This document shows, piece by piece, positions 1 through 7,553 of a stretch of DNA of 64,000 nucleotides. The translations under genes were made by a program, and so were the position numbers. Origin of the DNA: Tenacibaculum lutimaris. Lineage in GTDB: Bacteria > Bacteroidota > Bacteroidia > Flavobacteriales > Flavobacteriaceae. Location: positions 580,274 to 644,273 of the forward strand of contig NZ_RAQM01000006.1 in NCBI RefSeq assembly GCF_003610735.1, written 5' to 3'. The notes under the pieces were generated by a model, which was not told the DNA's origin, searched no databases, and saw nothing but the letters and a program-made list of their open reading frames with translations. Position 1 is the first letter of the stretch. Each line of letters starts with the position of its first letter.

Positions 1-1111
1 GCTTGTCAGAGACGCTTCTAGAGAATGGGTAAAACGTGAAGTTTCTCCTATTATTGAAGAGTACGCACAACGAGCAGAGTTTCCTAAGCAAATAATTGGA
101 GGGTTAGCAGAAATCGGGGCATTTGGACCTTATATTCCTGAAGAGTATGGAGGATCAGGGTTAGATCAAATTTCGTATGGTTTAATTATGCAAGAAATTG
201 AAAGAGGAGATTCGGGAGTTCGATCTACGTCCTCTGTTCAATCTTCATTGGTTATGTATCCAATTTACAAGTATGGAAATGAAGAGCAACGAAAAAAATA
301 TTTACCAAAATTAGCATCTGGTGAATGGATGGGGTGTTTTGGTTTAACAGAACCAAACCATGGAAGTAATCCTGGTGGAATGGAAACTAAGTTCAAAGAT
401 ATGGGAGACCATTATTTATTGAACGGAGCAAAAATGTGGATTTCTAATGCACCGTTTGCGCAAGTAGCTGTGGTATGGGCTAAAAATGAAGAAGGACGTA
501 TTCACGGACTGATTGTAGAGCGTGGTATGGAAGGTTTTTCAACTCCAGAGACTCACAATAAATGGTCGTTAAGAGCTTCTGCTACAGGAGAATTAATTTT
601 TGATAATGTAAAAGTTCCTAAAGAAAACTTGTTGCCAAACAAATCTGGGTTAGGAGCTCCGTTAGGGTGTTTAGACTCTGCTCGTTATGGAATTGCTTGG
701 GGAGCTATTGGTGCTGCAATGGATTGTTACGATACAGCTTTACGTTATACGAAAGAGCGTACACAGTTTGGTAAGCCAATTGCACAATTTCAACTGCAAC
801 AAAAGAAGTTAGCAGAAATGATTACTGAAATAACAAAAGCACAATTATTAGCTTGGAGGTTAGGTGTACTTCGTAACGAAGGTAAAGCTACATCAGCACA
901 AATATCTATGGCGAAACGTAATAATGTAGATATGGCTATTAATATTGCCAGAGAAGCGCGTCAAATGTTAGGAGGTATGGGAATTACAGGTGAATATTCA
1001 ATAATGAGACATTCAATGAACTTAGAAAGTGTAATTACTTATGAAGGAACTCACGATATACACTTATTAATTACAGGATTAGATATTACAGGCTTAAATG
1101 CTTTTAAATAA
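1..1111 (+). CDS. gcdH: Acyl-CoA dehydrogenase, glutaryl-CoA dehydrogenase-like (5' end outside window)
   Basis: The frame is open from base 2 to the stop at 1111, so the N-terminus lies outside the window. The visible part holds the middle and C-terminal acyl-CoA dehydrogenase domains. RGDSGVRSTSSVQSSLVMYP matches the substrate-arginine segment of glutaryl-CoA dehydrogenases, and ITYEGTHDIH near the end carries the catalytic Glu position. WISNAPFAQVAVVWAK and the RTQFGKPIAQFQLQQ segment are FAD-fold landmarks. The expected reaction is FAD-dependent oxidative decarboxylation of glutaryl-CoA to crotonyl-CoA in lysine/tryptophan breakdown. The subfamily rests on these motifs only; another short-chain acyl-CoA dehydrogenase is possible. 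Confidence 0.85.
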   Translation, partial: LVRDASREWVKREVSPIIEEYAQRAEFPKQIIGGLAEIGAFGPYIPEEYGGSGLDQISYGLIMQEIERGDSGVRSTSSVQSSLVMYPIYKYGNEEQRKKYLPKLASGEWMGCFGLTEPNHGSNPGGMETKFKDMGDHYLLNGAKMWISNAPFAQVAVVWAKNEEGRIHGLIVERGMEGFSTPETHNKWSLRASATGELIFDNVKVPKENLLPNKSGLGAPLGCLDSARYGIAWGAIGAAMDCYDTALRYTKERTQFGKPIAQFQLQQKKLAEMITEITKAQLLAWRLGVLRNEGKATSAQISMAKRNNVDMAINIAREARQMLGGMGITGEYSIMRHSMNLESVITYEGTHDIHLLITGLDITGLNAFK

Positions 1112-1118
1112 AAAAGAA

Positions 1119-1171
1119 GAAGAAGCACTCAAACGTTAAACCACTAACACATTATTATAGAGTGCTTCTTC
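1119..1171. terminator. 12-bp stem hairpin, probably bidirectional
   Basis: GAAGAAGCACTC (1119-1130) pairs perfectly with GAGTGCTTCTTC (1160-1171). A T-rich run follows only when it is read leftward (TTCTTTTTT). It therefore best serves leftward transcription from the small membrane protein or glpK unit, and it can also end the rightward dehydrogenase gene. Confidence 0.7.
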
Positions 1172-1275
1172 AATCAACTATTAAAACTAAAGTTTACCCA
1201 CTTTATGGGTTTTTAAAATACTTTCATTTTTCAAATGAAGCTATCTCATAGCTTTATTTACTTTTTAGAGATAGT

Positions 1276-1413
1276 CTAATTATCTTTTTTCTTCCCACTG
1301 TTAACAAGAATTAAAAGAGCGGTTACTAAACCTATACAAACTAAACCGAAAATAGCTATCATAATGGTTCCGTTTGTCCAAGATACCAAGGGAATATTTA
1401 TTAATTGTGTCAT
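1276..1413 (-). CDS. Small single-pass membrane protein, 45 aa
   Basis: A 45-codon frame reads MTQLINIPLVSWTNGTIMIA, then a hydrophobic helix (about residues 17-37) and a charged tail SGKKKDN. An AAGGA Shine-Dalgarno lies just upstream of the ATG, which is unusual in this genome and supports translation. It precedes the hairpin at 1119-1171 and is 120 nt after the next leftward gene. Function is unknown. I do not recognise a named family. Confidence 0.6.
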   Translation of the reverse strand: MTQLINIPLVSWTNGTIMIAIFGLVCIGLVTALLILVNSGKKKDN

Positions 1414-1533
1414 TTTTCCTTATTCTTTGTTGTCTCAAAAATATAAGGAAGAACGAAATTAAAACATGATATTTATCAGGATTTTCAAAAAAAACAGTAA
1501 GGTTACACTAAAATAAAGCTTAATTAACTTTAC

Positions 1534-1809
1534 TTAATTAGACCATATGAAAGAGAGTATTACAAGTAATAATATTACTTCAATAAGATTTAGCAAGACT
1601 TTATCCTTAACAATTTTAAATAGAATATAATCGATAAGTAAAATGAATAAACCGATTAAAATAATCGTTATAGCAATTAAAGGCCACAAACCAAAACGAT
1701 CGTCTTTTGCGTTGTAATCTAAGAAATGTATAAAAGGTACAAATGCTATAAGTAGACAAGAGAGTATTAAAAAGAAGGTAATGCGTTTTACACTAAGTAA
1801 CTTTTTCAT
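1534..1809 (-). CDS. Hypothetical membrane protein, 91 aa
   Basis: About three hydrophobic helices are visible (residues 10-29, 42-65 and 70-89) with a basic N-terminus MKKLLSVKR. It lies 33 nt after the PNPOx-like gene on the same strand, so it is probably the third gene of a glpK-led leftward operon. No recognisable motif or named family was seen. Confidence 0.7.
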   Translation of the reverse strand: MKKLLSVKRITFFLILSCLLIAFVPFIHFLDYNAKDDRFGLWPLIAITIILIGLFILLIDYILFKIVKDKVLLNLIEVILLLVILSFIWSN

Positions 1810-1842
1810 ATTTATTATAGCTTTTAGATGCCAAAGGTTAAG

Positions 1843-2385
1843 TTATTTTTTAAGTAGTGTATTTAACCCATCAATGCTAGTTTGATTTTTATCGTTCCAA
1901 TATTGTTCAATTCCTTCTTTACCTTTTTCAGAAGCCCAATCGTTTAATTGGTTTCGTTCTCCTTGGTATTCATAAAACGGAAGTGACATTCCGCAAGAGG
2001 TTTGTACACTTTCAACAGAAACAATAAATATTTGACGAGTACCAGGAAGAGAAGGAAATAGTGAGGAATAATCATTCCATTCATCATTATTTGGAAGAAT
2101 CTCTTTTGCTTTTCCGTATAGCCTTAGGATGTTAGGAGCACCTTCAAAAGCACAAAACATAATTGTTATTCGGTTAGTATCTAATAAATGGGCTGAGGTT
2201 TCATTTCCACTACCGGTAACACTTAACCAAGCAACCGTGTTTTGATCAATAACTCTAAAAGTATCCATTCCTTTAGGAGAAAGATTAATTCTTCCATTTT
2301 TAGGAGCTGTAGCAACAAAAAATAGTTTTTGAGCTTCTATAAATTGTTGGATTCTGGTAGTTATTTTATCGTAAAATTTAGCCAT
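1843..2385 (-). CDS. Pyridoxamine 5'-phosphate oxidase-like flavin-binding protein
   Basis: This 180-aa protein has the split-barrel FMN-binding layout: an N-terminal QLFFVATAPKNGRINLSPKG-like strand pair, FRVIDQNTVAWLSVTGSGNET and NRITIMFCAFEGAPNILRLYG. That pattern is typical of general pyridoxamine-phosphate-oxidase-related proteins. The start chosen is the ATG at 2385 (MAKFYDK); the longer frame upstream overlaps glpK and has no family support. It starts 10 nt after the glpK stop, so it is probably co-transcribed. The substrate cannot be told from sequence; a role in FMN- or F420-type reduction is only family inference. Confidence 0.8.
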   Translation of the reverse strand: MAKFYDKITTRIQQFIEAQKLFFVATAPKNGRINLSPKGMDTFRVIDQNTVAWLSVTGSGNETSAHLLDTNRITIMFCAFEGAPNILRLYGKAKEILPNNDEWNDYSSLFPSLPGTRQIFIVSVESVQTSCGMSLPFYEYQGERNQLNDWASEKGKEGIEQYWNDKNQTSIDGLNTLLKK

Positions 2386-2395
2386 GATTATTTTT

Positions 2396-3880
2396 TTAGT
2401 CAACCCAATCTTTGGTGCGTTCAACAGCTTTTTGCCATTTTTTGTACAATCTTTCTCTTTTTTCTTTAGTGAATGAAGGTACAAATTTTTGATCTATTTT
2501 TCTTCTGTTTACAATATCTTCTTGTTTCCATAAACCAACACAAATACCGGCTAAATAAGCAGCTCCCATCACTGTTGTTTCAATTTCTTCAGGACGTTCT
2601 ACAGCTACATTTAAAATATCTGCCTGAAACTGCATTAATAAATTATTAGCGCAGGCACCTCCATCAACTTTTAAAGATGAAAGTTGTAATAAGCTGTCTT
2701 TTTGCATTACATCTAAAATATCTTTGGTTTGATAGGCTAAAGATTGTAGTGTGGCTTTAATTAAATGGTTTTTTCCAGTATCACGAGTTAATCCAAAAAC
2801 AGCCCCTCTAGCATACATATCCCAGTATGGAGCACCCAAACCAGCAAAAGCAGGAACTACATATACAGGATTTTCATCAGTAACTTGTTCAGCAAACAAC
2901 TCACTTTCTTCCGCACTGTTTATTATTTGTAAACCATCACGTAACCATTGAATAGCAGAACCGGCTACAAATACACTTCCTTCAAGTGCGTAATACACTT
3001 TGTTGTCAATTCCCCAAGCAATGGTAGAAATTAAACCATTTTCAGAATATTCTAGATTTTCACCAGTGTTCATTAGCATAAAACAACCTGTTCCGTAGGT
3101 ATTTTTAGCTTCTCCTTTTTTAAAACAAGCTTGACCAAATAATGCAGATTGTTGGTCGCCAGCAATTCCCGCTATCGGAATTTGAACTCCTTTTATTTCA
3201 TAACTTCCATAGTTATAAGAAGAAGGTTTTACCTCAGGTAACATTGAAAAAGGAATGTTCAACTCGTTTACAAGTGTTTTATCCCAACAGAGGTTTTTAA
3301 TATCGTATAACATAGTACGAGAAGCATTGCTGTAATCGGTAGCATGCACTCTACCGTTGGTTAAATTCCATAGTAACCAGGTATCAATAGTTCCGAAGAG
3401 TAAATTTCCTTTTTCTGCTTCTTCTTGAGCTCCTTCAACATGATTTAAAATCCAGTTAATTTTAGTGGCAGAAAAATAACTATCAATAACTAATCCGGTT
3501 GTCTTTCTAACATAGTTTTCGAGCCCCGTTTCTTTTAATTGTTCGCAAATATCGGCAGTACGTTTATCTTGCCAAACAATGGCGTTATAAATAGGTTTTC
3601 CTGTGCTTTTATTCCAAACAACGGTAGTTTCTCTTTGATTTGTAATTCCGATCCCAGCAACTTCAGAAGGTGAAATATTGGCTTGTTTAATAGCTTCTTG
3701 TAAGGTGAGAAGCTGTGTTTGTAAGATTTCGTTAGCGTCGTGTTCTACCCAACCTGATTGTGGAAAAATTTGTTGAAATTCTTGTTGAACTTTGGCAACT
3801 ATCTTTTCTTCATTATTAATAATTACGGTACGACAACTTGTGGTTCCTTGATCTAAAGCAATAATGTATTTATGAGTCAT
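2396..3880 (-). CDS. glpK: Glycerol kinase
   Basis: At 494 aa this is full length for the FGGY kinase family. The N-terminal ATPase motif is [13 protein letters not shown], the substrate loop is [12 protein letters not shown], and the second phosphate-binding motif is [12 protein letters not shown]; the C-terminal [19 protein letters not shown] segment is the adenosine motif of glycerol kinases. It phosphorylates glycerol to sn-glycerol-3-phosphate in the cytoplasm. No glpF or glpD is adjacent in the window. It heads a leftward group with the PNPOx-like gene 10 nt downstream. Confidence 0.97.
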   Translation of the reverse strand: MTHKYIIALDQGTTSCRTVIINNEEKIVAKVQQEFQQIFPQSGWVEHDANEILQTQLLTLQEAIKQANISPSEVAGIGITNQRETTVVWNKSTGKPIYNAIVWQDKRTADICEQLKETGLENYVRKTTGLVIDSYFSATKINWILNHVEGAQEEAEKGNLLFGTIDTWLLWNLTNGRVHATDYSNASRTMLYDIKNLCWDKTLVNELNIPFSMLPEVKPSSYNYGSYEIKGVQIPIAGIAGDQQSALFGQACFKKGEAKNTYGTGCFMLMNTGENLEYSENGLISTIAWGIDNKVYYALEGSVFVAGSAIQWLRDGLQIINSAEESELFAEQVTDENPVYVVPAFAGLGAPYWDMYARGAVFGLTRDTGKNHLIKATLQSLAYQTKDILDVMQKDSLLQLSSLKVDGGACANNLLMQFQADILNVAVERPEEIETTVMGAAYLAGICVGLWKQEDIVNRRKIDQKFVPSFTKEKRERLYKKWQKAVERTKDWVD

Positions 3881-3930
3881 TTAAACGTAAAATGATTAAA
3901 CGCCTAATTTACAATTTTACCCATAGTAAT

Positions 3931-3960
3931 AAAAAAACCTTCTAGATTTTCTAGAAGGTT
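3931..3960 (-). terminator. Terminator of the 33-aa peptide gene (copy 1 of a 30-bp repeat)
   Basis: Read leftward, AACCTTCTAGA and TCTAGAAGGTT form a strong stem followed by seven T. The same 30 bases occur without change at 4221-4250. The hairpin starts 30 nt after the stop of the 33-aa peptide gene. Confidence 0.88.
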
Positions 3961-3989
3961 TTACACATGTTAGTTTGGTTAGTAAACTT

Positions 3990-4091
3990 TTAGTGTCTTA
4001 AAGCATATCCAGCCCCTTCACCGAATTTGGTTAATACAGAAAGAATAGTAGTTAACCCTTTGCTTGTTTTACGTAGTAATAGTCTCCCCAT
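3990..4091 (-). CDS. Short cationic peptide, 33 aa
   Basis: The frame reads MGRLLLRKTSKGLTTILSVL followed by TKFGEGAGYALRH. It is basic and amphipathic with no signal peptide, and carries a Gly-rich C-terminal part. It has its own unit: a TAnnTTTG -7 box at 4147-4154, a tandem regulator-like site upstream, a 5' leader of about 50 nt containing AAAGGGGAA, and a terminator at 3931-3960. It lies just downstream of a kinase/response-regulator pair. It could be a secreted signal, an antimicrobial or a toxin-like peptide, or a short regulatory leader. Sequence alone does not decide. Confidence 0.6.
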   Translation of the reverse strand: MGRLLLRKTSKGLTTILSVLTKFGEGAGYALRH

Positions 4092-4146
4092 TTTTAAAAT
4101 TTAATTAATTCCCCTTTAATTAATTGTCATTAAATAATGAACACTA

Positions 4147-4211
4147 CAAATGTATATGGGTAAACTGTGTTAGAAAAAGGTATTTCCGCAAGAAGAAATG
4201 TAATATTCCGA
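4147..4211 (-). promoter_or_regulatory. Predicted activator-dependent promoter of the 33-aa peptide gene
   Basis: Read leftward: distal site TCGGAATATTAC (4200-4211), proximal site TGCGGAAATACC (4179-4190), 24 nt, then TACATTTG (4147-4154), a perfect TAnnTTTG box. The -33 position is TTT rather than TTG, as expected if an activator is needed. The two sites are offset by 21 bp, about two helical turns. The neighbouring response regulator is the natural candidate to bind; that is inference. Confidence 0.6.
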
Positions 4212-4212
4212 A

Positions 4213-4297
4213 AAGACATAAAAAAAACCTTCTAGATTTTCTAGAAGGTTAGTTTTCCCCTTAAATGTCTTTTTTCCAATTAATTTTGAAAAGAAGA
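4213..4297 (-). ncRNA. Predicted ~85-nt small RNA
   Basis: A TAAATTTG box (4303-4310) would start leftward transcription near 4297, and the 30-bp terminator copy at 4221-4250 ends it near 4213. No ATG lies inside. The only start-like frame is a 12-codon TTG frame, so I call it non-coding. It shares the AAGGGGAA segment with the leader of the 33-aa peptide gene. The boundaries are predicted, not observed. Confidence 0.5.
4221..4250 (-). terminator. Terminator of the predicted RNA (copy 2 of a 30-bp repeat)
   Basis: Identical over 30 bases to 3931-3960, and followed leftward by a run of T. An exact duplicate of a terminator 290 bp away, each serving its own unit, points to duplication of the whole unit. 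Confidence 0.85.
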
Positions 4298-4302
4298 TGT
4301 CG

Positions 4303-4368
4303 CAAATTTAAAAAGGAGTTTTGTTTTAAAAAAAGGTATTTCCGCAGAAAAAAATGCAGATTTCTGCA
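4303..4368 (-). promoter_or_regulatory. Predicted activator-dependent promoter of the small RNA
   Basis: Read leftward: distal site TGCAGAAATCTG (4357-4368), proximal site TGCGGAAATACC (4335-4346), 24 nt, then TAAATTTG (4303-4310). The spacing of proximal site to -7 box equals that of the promoter at 4147-4211, and the site offset is 22 bp. The -33 position is again TTT. The distal site is also part of a GCAGATTTCTGC palindrome. Confidence 0.6.
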
Positions 4369-4392
4369 AACCAGTTACTTAAAATAAAAAAA

Positions 4393-4416
4393 AGCCTCTA
4401 GGGGATACTAAAAGCT
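4393..4416 (-). terminator. Terminator of the response-regulator operon
   Basis: Read leftward, AGCTTTTAG pairs with CTAGAGGCT (two G-T pairs) around a 6-nt loop, followed by eight T. It lies about 125 nt beyond the response-regulator stop. Confidence 0.72.
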
Positions 4417-4541
4417 CTTTTACGTTTTTTCTCTTTTTCAAAATTCTCCCAACAAGATCTGAATTCTCCTGCGAAAGTATAGGTTCCTTTTATGGGATAA
4501 AAGAGGAAAACCGTAAAACGAAATGCGTTTTTCCGCAAAGT

Positions 4542-5219
4542 TTAATCTACGATACCAAGTTCTTTGGCTTTAAGAACTAAATCGGTGTTGTTATTTGCTT
4601 GTAAATCAGTTCTTAACTTTGATAGTTTGCTTTCTATAGATCTAACTTTAAGTAAAGAACCATCGTTCTTTTTTATGAGTCCTTCTAAGTTAGAAATTTT
4701 AGCATGCCTAGGAAGTTCTTTTAAAATTTGAATGGCAACATCATCCATTTGAATTTCAACTAAGGCTCTTTTTAAAAGTTTTTGGTGTATTTCATGCGTA
4801 TAATACACTTCATCTTTTAACATTTTTTGAATAGCAAAATTTAGTTCATCAGTGCTACAATTTCCTTTTAAAATATACGCTGAAGGATTCAAATTGTGAA
4901 TTACATTAAAAACTCTGTTTGTTTCAGAGTGACCTGTTATTACACCAACCTTAATAGGAATTTCTTCATCTTGAATTGCCTTTATTAAGGCTTCACCACT
5001 ATCTAAATTATTATTTTGACTTTGATTGTCAAAACTTAAATCAGTAAAAACAAGTTGAAAAGGGTTTATTTGTAAGTTCGATTTTATCTTTGAAAAAGCC
5101 TCATCACAAGAGTTAGCTGTTTCAATTTCTAGACCATCTATATTCTTTAAACACGAAAGAATACCTTCAATTATTAATTGATGATCATCAACTAAGAGGA
5201 TTTTTGTTAGTTCAGACAT
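4542..5219 (-). CDS. Response regulator with LuxR/NarL-like output domain
   Basis: In this 225-aa protein, residues 1-125 are a receiver domain: acidic pair DD at 11-12, phospho-acceptor Asp60 in VFTDLSFD, and Lys in AYILKGN. Residues 155-225 resemble a LuxR-type helix-turn-helix, ending TDLVLKAKELGIVD like the end of NarL/FixJ output domains. The recognition-helix region (KVRSIESKLSKLR) departs from the usual motif, so the DNA target may be unusual. It overlaps the kinase gene by 8 nt and is translationally coupled to it. Tandem TGCGGAAAT-like sites 150-350 bp downstream are likely targets (inference). Confidence 0.88.
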   Translation of the reverse strand: MSELTKILLVDDHQLIIEGILSCLKNIDGLEIETANSCDEAFSKIKSNLQINPFQLVFTDLSFDNQSQNNNLDSGEALIKAIQDEEIPIKVGVITGHSETNRVFNVIHNLNPSAYILKGNCSTDELNFAIQKMLKDEVYYTHEIHQKLLKRALVEIQMDDVAIQILKELPRHAKISNLEGLIKKNDGSLLKVRSIESKLSKLRTDLQANNNTDLVLKAKELGIVD

Positions 5220-7059
5220 TTAAGGGTATTTGAATATGGGTTTGGGTTCCTTTACCTATTTCACTTGTTATGGTTAGCGTTCCGTCTAACTCTTCAACGC
5301 GTTCTTGTAGGTTTTGTAAACCGATACCTTTTTTACTAATTTTGGTATTAAAACCAATACCATTATCAGTAATATTCAAATGTACATATTTTTTGTGTAC
5401 CGAAAAATCAATAATTATAGTGCTTGCCTTAGCATATTTTTTACAGTTTTGTATACTTTCACGAGTACTTAAATACAGTAATCGTTTTATAGAATTGTCA
5501 ATGGTAGTCCAATCATAATCTCGAATACCGTAGACTTTTATTTTAAAATCTAATTCAAAATAATCGCTTACTAAGTTAATAATTTGATCTTTAAAAGATA
5601 CTTTGTCAAAACTTACACTACTTAATTGATGTGATAAGTTTCGTACATTTTCTTTTACAGCGTTTAGCTTTATAGCTTCCTCTACTAAATTCGACTTTTC
5701 TAGTTTTCTGTGTAATAAGCGTAAATCACCAGCTACTTCGTCGTGCAAAGATTTAGCAATTTGTTGACGTTCTTGTTCACGCGCTTCTACTTTTTGTAAC
5801 TGGGCTTGATACAGTATTTTTCGTTTACGTTGAAAGTAAAACAACACACTGAACCCGGAGAATAAAAGCCCACTCACCGCAGCTAACCAACCAATGGTTT
5901 TTTGTTGTTTTTGGTAGGTGATTTCAGCTTGTTTTTGTTGGTTTTCTGTTTTTAAAACAACATTTTCTTTTTCTTTTTTATCGGTTTCGTACCTAATTTT
6001 AGCAAATTGATTTTTTAACTGCCTTTCTTTTTGAAATAAACTATCGTTTAAGGTAATGTATTCTCGTAAATATTGTTTTGACTGTTCTCCTTTAGTAAGC
6101 CGCGAAAGGTTTTCCAAAGCTTCTAGCCAACGTTTATTATTATGAGTTTGCTTTGCATATTTTAAGGCCTCATTAGAGTGAAATAAAGCTTTTTTTGTAA
6201 GGTTAAAATCCTTGAAGTAATTAGATAAGTTTATGTGGGTTGTACTTATGCCACTGTAATTATGAAGTTTTTTTCTAATAGATAAAACTTCATTGTATTG
6301 TTGTAATACTCTTTCCTTATTACCAAACGAGTAATTACTATAAGTTAAGTTTTCTAATAATAAAGCATATTGGGTAGGGTGTTTTTCTTTTATACTGTCA
6401 AAAGCTAAGCCTTTTTTAAAGTAAATTAAAGCTTTTTGATGTTGCTGTTTGTTTTGATATAAAAGTCCTATATTATTGATTATATATAAATACCCGATAA
6501 TATTATTATTTAATTTATTTGTTTCAAGGGCGGTATTATAATATTTTAAGGCCTCTTTTTCTAGATCTAATTCACTAGAGACTAAACCTAAATTATTATA
6601 GACTCTTTCTAAATATTCATAAGATTTTATAGGTTCTAAATATTGTAAGGCTTCAATTGAGCTAATTTCTGAACCTAAATAATCTTTAAATTCACGTTGT
6701 ATGTTGGCAATGCTTAATAAACGCCTTCCTATAGCTAAAGAATCATTATTTTTTTTTGCTAAATTTTTAGATTGATGGTAATGATAATAAGCGCTATCTG
6801 GTTTTTCAGTATATTTATAATAGGTAGCTAAATAAAAATGTACTTTTTGTAGGTCTTTAGTTTTTTTACTATAATTGGATGAGAGCTCAGTATATTTTTT
6901 AAAAGAATCTAGTTGTTTTTCTCTGAAAAAAGACAATGCTTTTTTCATCGTATCATTAAATACTATAGAATCTTGCTTTGATGTAATACTTACTGATTTA
7001 TTTTGACAAAATAAAAAATAAGGAAAAGCAAAGAAAAAAATAAGGGATAAGTGTCTCAT
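5212..7059 (-). CDS. TPR-containing sensor histidine kinase
   Basis: This 615-aa protein has a signal peptide or first helix in residues 1-18, tetratricopeptide repeats at roughly 65-330 (YYNTALETNKLNNN, ALIYFKKGLAFDS), a coiled coil, then a transmembrane helix near 385-405. The HisKA_3 dimerisation domain has KSLHDEVAGDL (phospho-acceptor His near 437). The HATPase domain has TRESIQNCKKYAKA, DNGIGFN and GIGLQNLQERV. The TPRs are predicted to lie outside the inner membrane and would sense a peptide or protein. It follows the 56-aa peptide gene by 51 nt, with a hairpin just before its start codon. Confidence 0.92.
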   Translation of the reverse strand: MRHLSLIFFFAFPYFLFCQNKSVSITSKQDSIVFNDTMKKALSFFREKQLDSFKKYTELSSNYSKKTKDLQKVHFYLATYYKYTEKPDSAYYHYHQSKNLAKKNNDSLAIGRRLLSIANIQREFKDYLGSEISSIEALQYLEPIKSYEYLERVYNNLGLVSSELDLEKEALKYYNTALETNKLNNNIIGYLYIINNIGLLYQNKQQHQKALIYFKKGLAFDSIKEKHPTQYALLLENLTYSNYSFGNKERVLQQYNEVLSIRKKLHNYSGISTTHINLSNYFKDFNLTKKALFHSNEALKYAKQTHNNKRWLEALENLSRLTKGEQSKQYLREYITLNDSLFQKERQLKNQFAKIRYETDKKEKENVVLKTENQQKQAEITYQKQQKTIGWLAAVSGLLFSGFSVLFYFQRKRKILYQAQLQKVEAREQERQQIAKSLHDEVAGDLRLLHRKLEKSNLVEEAIKLNAVKENVRNLSHQLSSVSFDKVSFKDQIINLVSDYFELDFKIKVYGIRDYDWTTIDNSIKRLLYLSTRESIQNCKKYAKASTIIIDFSVHKKYVHLNITDNGIGFNTKISKKGIGLQNLQERVEELDGTLTITSEIGKGTQTHIQIPLNV

Positions 7060-7065
7060 AGTGAT

Positions 7066-7090
7066 AAAACCATCACAAAGTGATGGTTTT
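7066..7090 (-). promoter_or_regulatory. Intercistronic hairpin between peptide and kinase genes
   Basis: AAAACCATCA and TGATGGTTTT form a perfect 10-bp stem around a 5-nt loop. It ends only 6 nt before the kinase ATG and would cover the ribosome landing site. Four T follow the stem G. It could attenuate transcription or limit kinase translation, so peptide would exceed kinase. Confidence 0.6.
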
Positions 7091-7110
7091 AGTAAGTGTA
7101 TTAAATTTTT

Positions 7111-7281
7111 TTAACAGGGAGATTTTGGGTCATCACCTTGGTTACCACCATCACCACCACCGGTTTTAGGTCCGTCTGTACCTGTTCCACCAACACCACC
7201 GGTATTATCATTTTCATTGTTTTCGTTACCACCTTTAGGGCTTAAATTCATAGCTGTTTCTTGTAAGTTTTTGTTTTCCAT
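7111..7281 (-). CDS. Gly/Asn/Asp-rich peptide, 56 aa, C-terminal Cys
   Basis: The protein starts MENKNLQETAMNLSPKGG, then a low-complexity acidic part rich in Gly, Asn, Asp and Thr, ending DDPKSPC with Cys as the last residue. There is no hydrophobic signal peptide. The Gly-Gly at 17-18 could be a double-glycine leader end, but this is weak. It is the first gene of the cassette with the TPR kinase and the response regulator, so it could be the ligand, a modified peptide precursor or a surface peptide. No modification enzyme or C39 transporter is adjacent. Confidence 0.65.
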   Translation of the reverse strand: MENKNLQETAMNLSPKGGNENNENDNTGGVGGTGTDGPKTGGGDGGNQGDDPKSPC

Positions 7282-7465
7282 ATTATATAGTTTTTTAATG
7301 AAACAATTTTTGGGGACGGGGGATAACCAAACGTCTAAAATAGTAGGTTTTTAGCAAAAGGGCAAATAATTAACATTACTTTTTATCCGTATTACTAAGC
7401 TTATAGTAAGGATGATATTTTTAATAAACAAATTAGATCGTTACTAGTAAAAGTGTATTGTTACC

Positions 7466-7552
7466 GTCATTGCGAATGTAGCAAAGCGAAATGAAGTAAT
7501 CTTTTTAATAGGAGCGAGAGATAGCCACGTCGTTACCACTCCTCGTTATGAC
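7466..7552. repeat. REP/MITE-like palindromic element, copy 1
   Basis: An 87-bp unit that begins GTCATTGCGAATG and ends CTCGTTATGAC, so the ends are inverted repeats. Inside is GAAATGAAGTAATCTTTTT and a complementary GCGAGAGATAG segment. The pattern matches the GTCATTGCGA...TCGCAATGAC palindromic repeats common between genes in Bacteroidetes. It lies immediately downstream of the RNA methyltransferase gene. Confidence 0.8.
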
Positions 7553-7553
7553 G

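Noticed and set aside
2751..2951. 66-aa frame on the + strand inside glpK
   Set aside because: Antisense to a complete, well-conserved glycerol kinase; no family resemblance or start signal.
4213..4297. 12-codon TTG frame in the predicted RNA
   Set aside because: Too short, its stop lies in the terminator stem, and no homology can be seen; kept as non-coding.
5270..5518. 82-aa + strand frame inside the TPR kinase gene
   Set aside because: Shadow of the HATPase coding sequence.
7111..7281. Idea that the 56-aa peptide is a lanthipeptide or bacteriocin precursor
   Set aside because: No dehydratase, cyclase or C39 transporter gene is nearby and there is only one Cys; a peptide signal or surface peptide is as likely.
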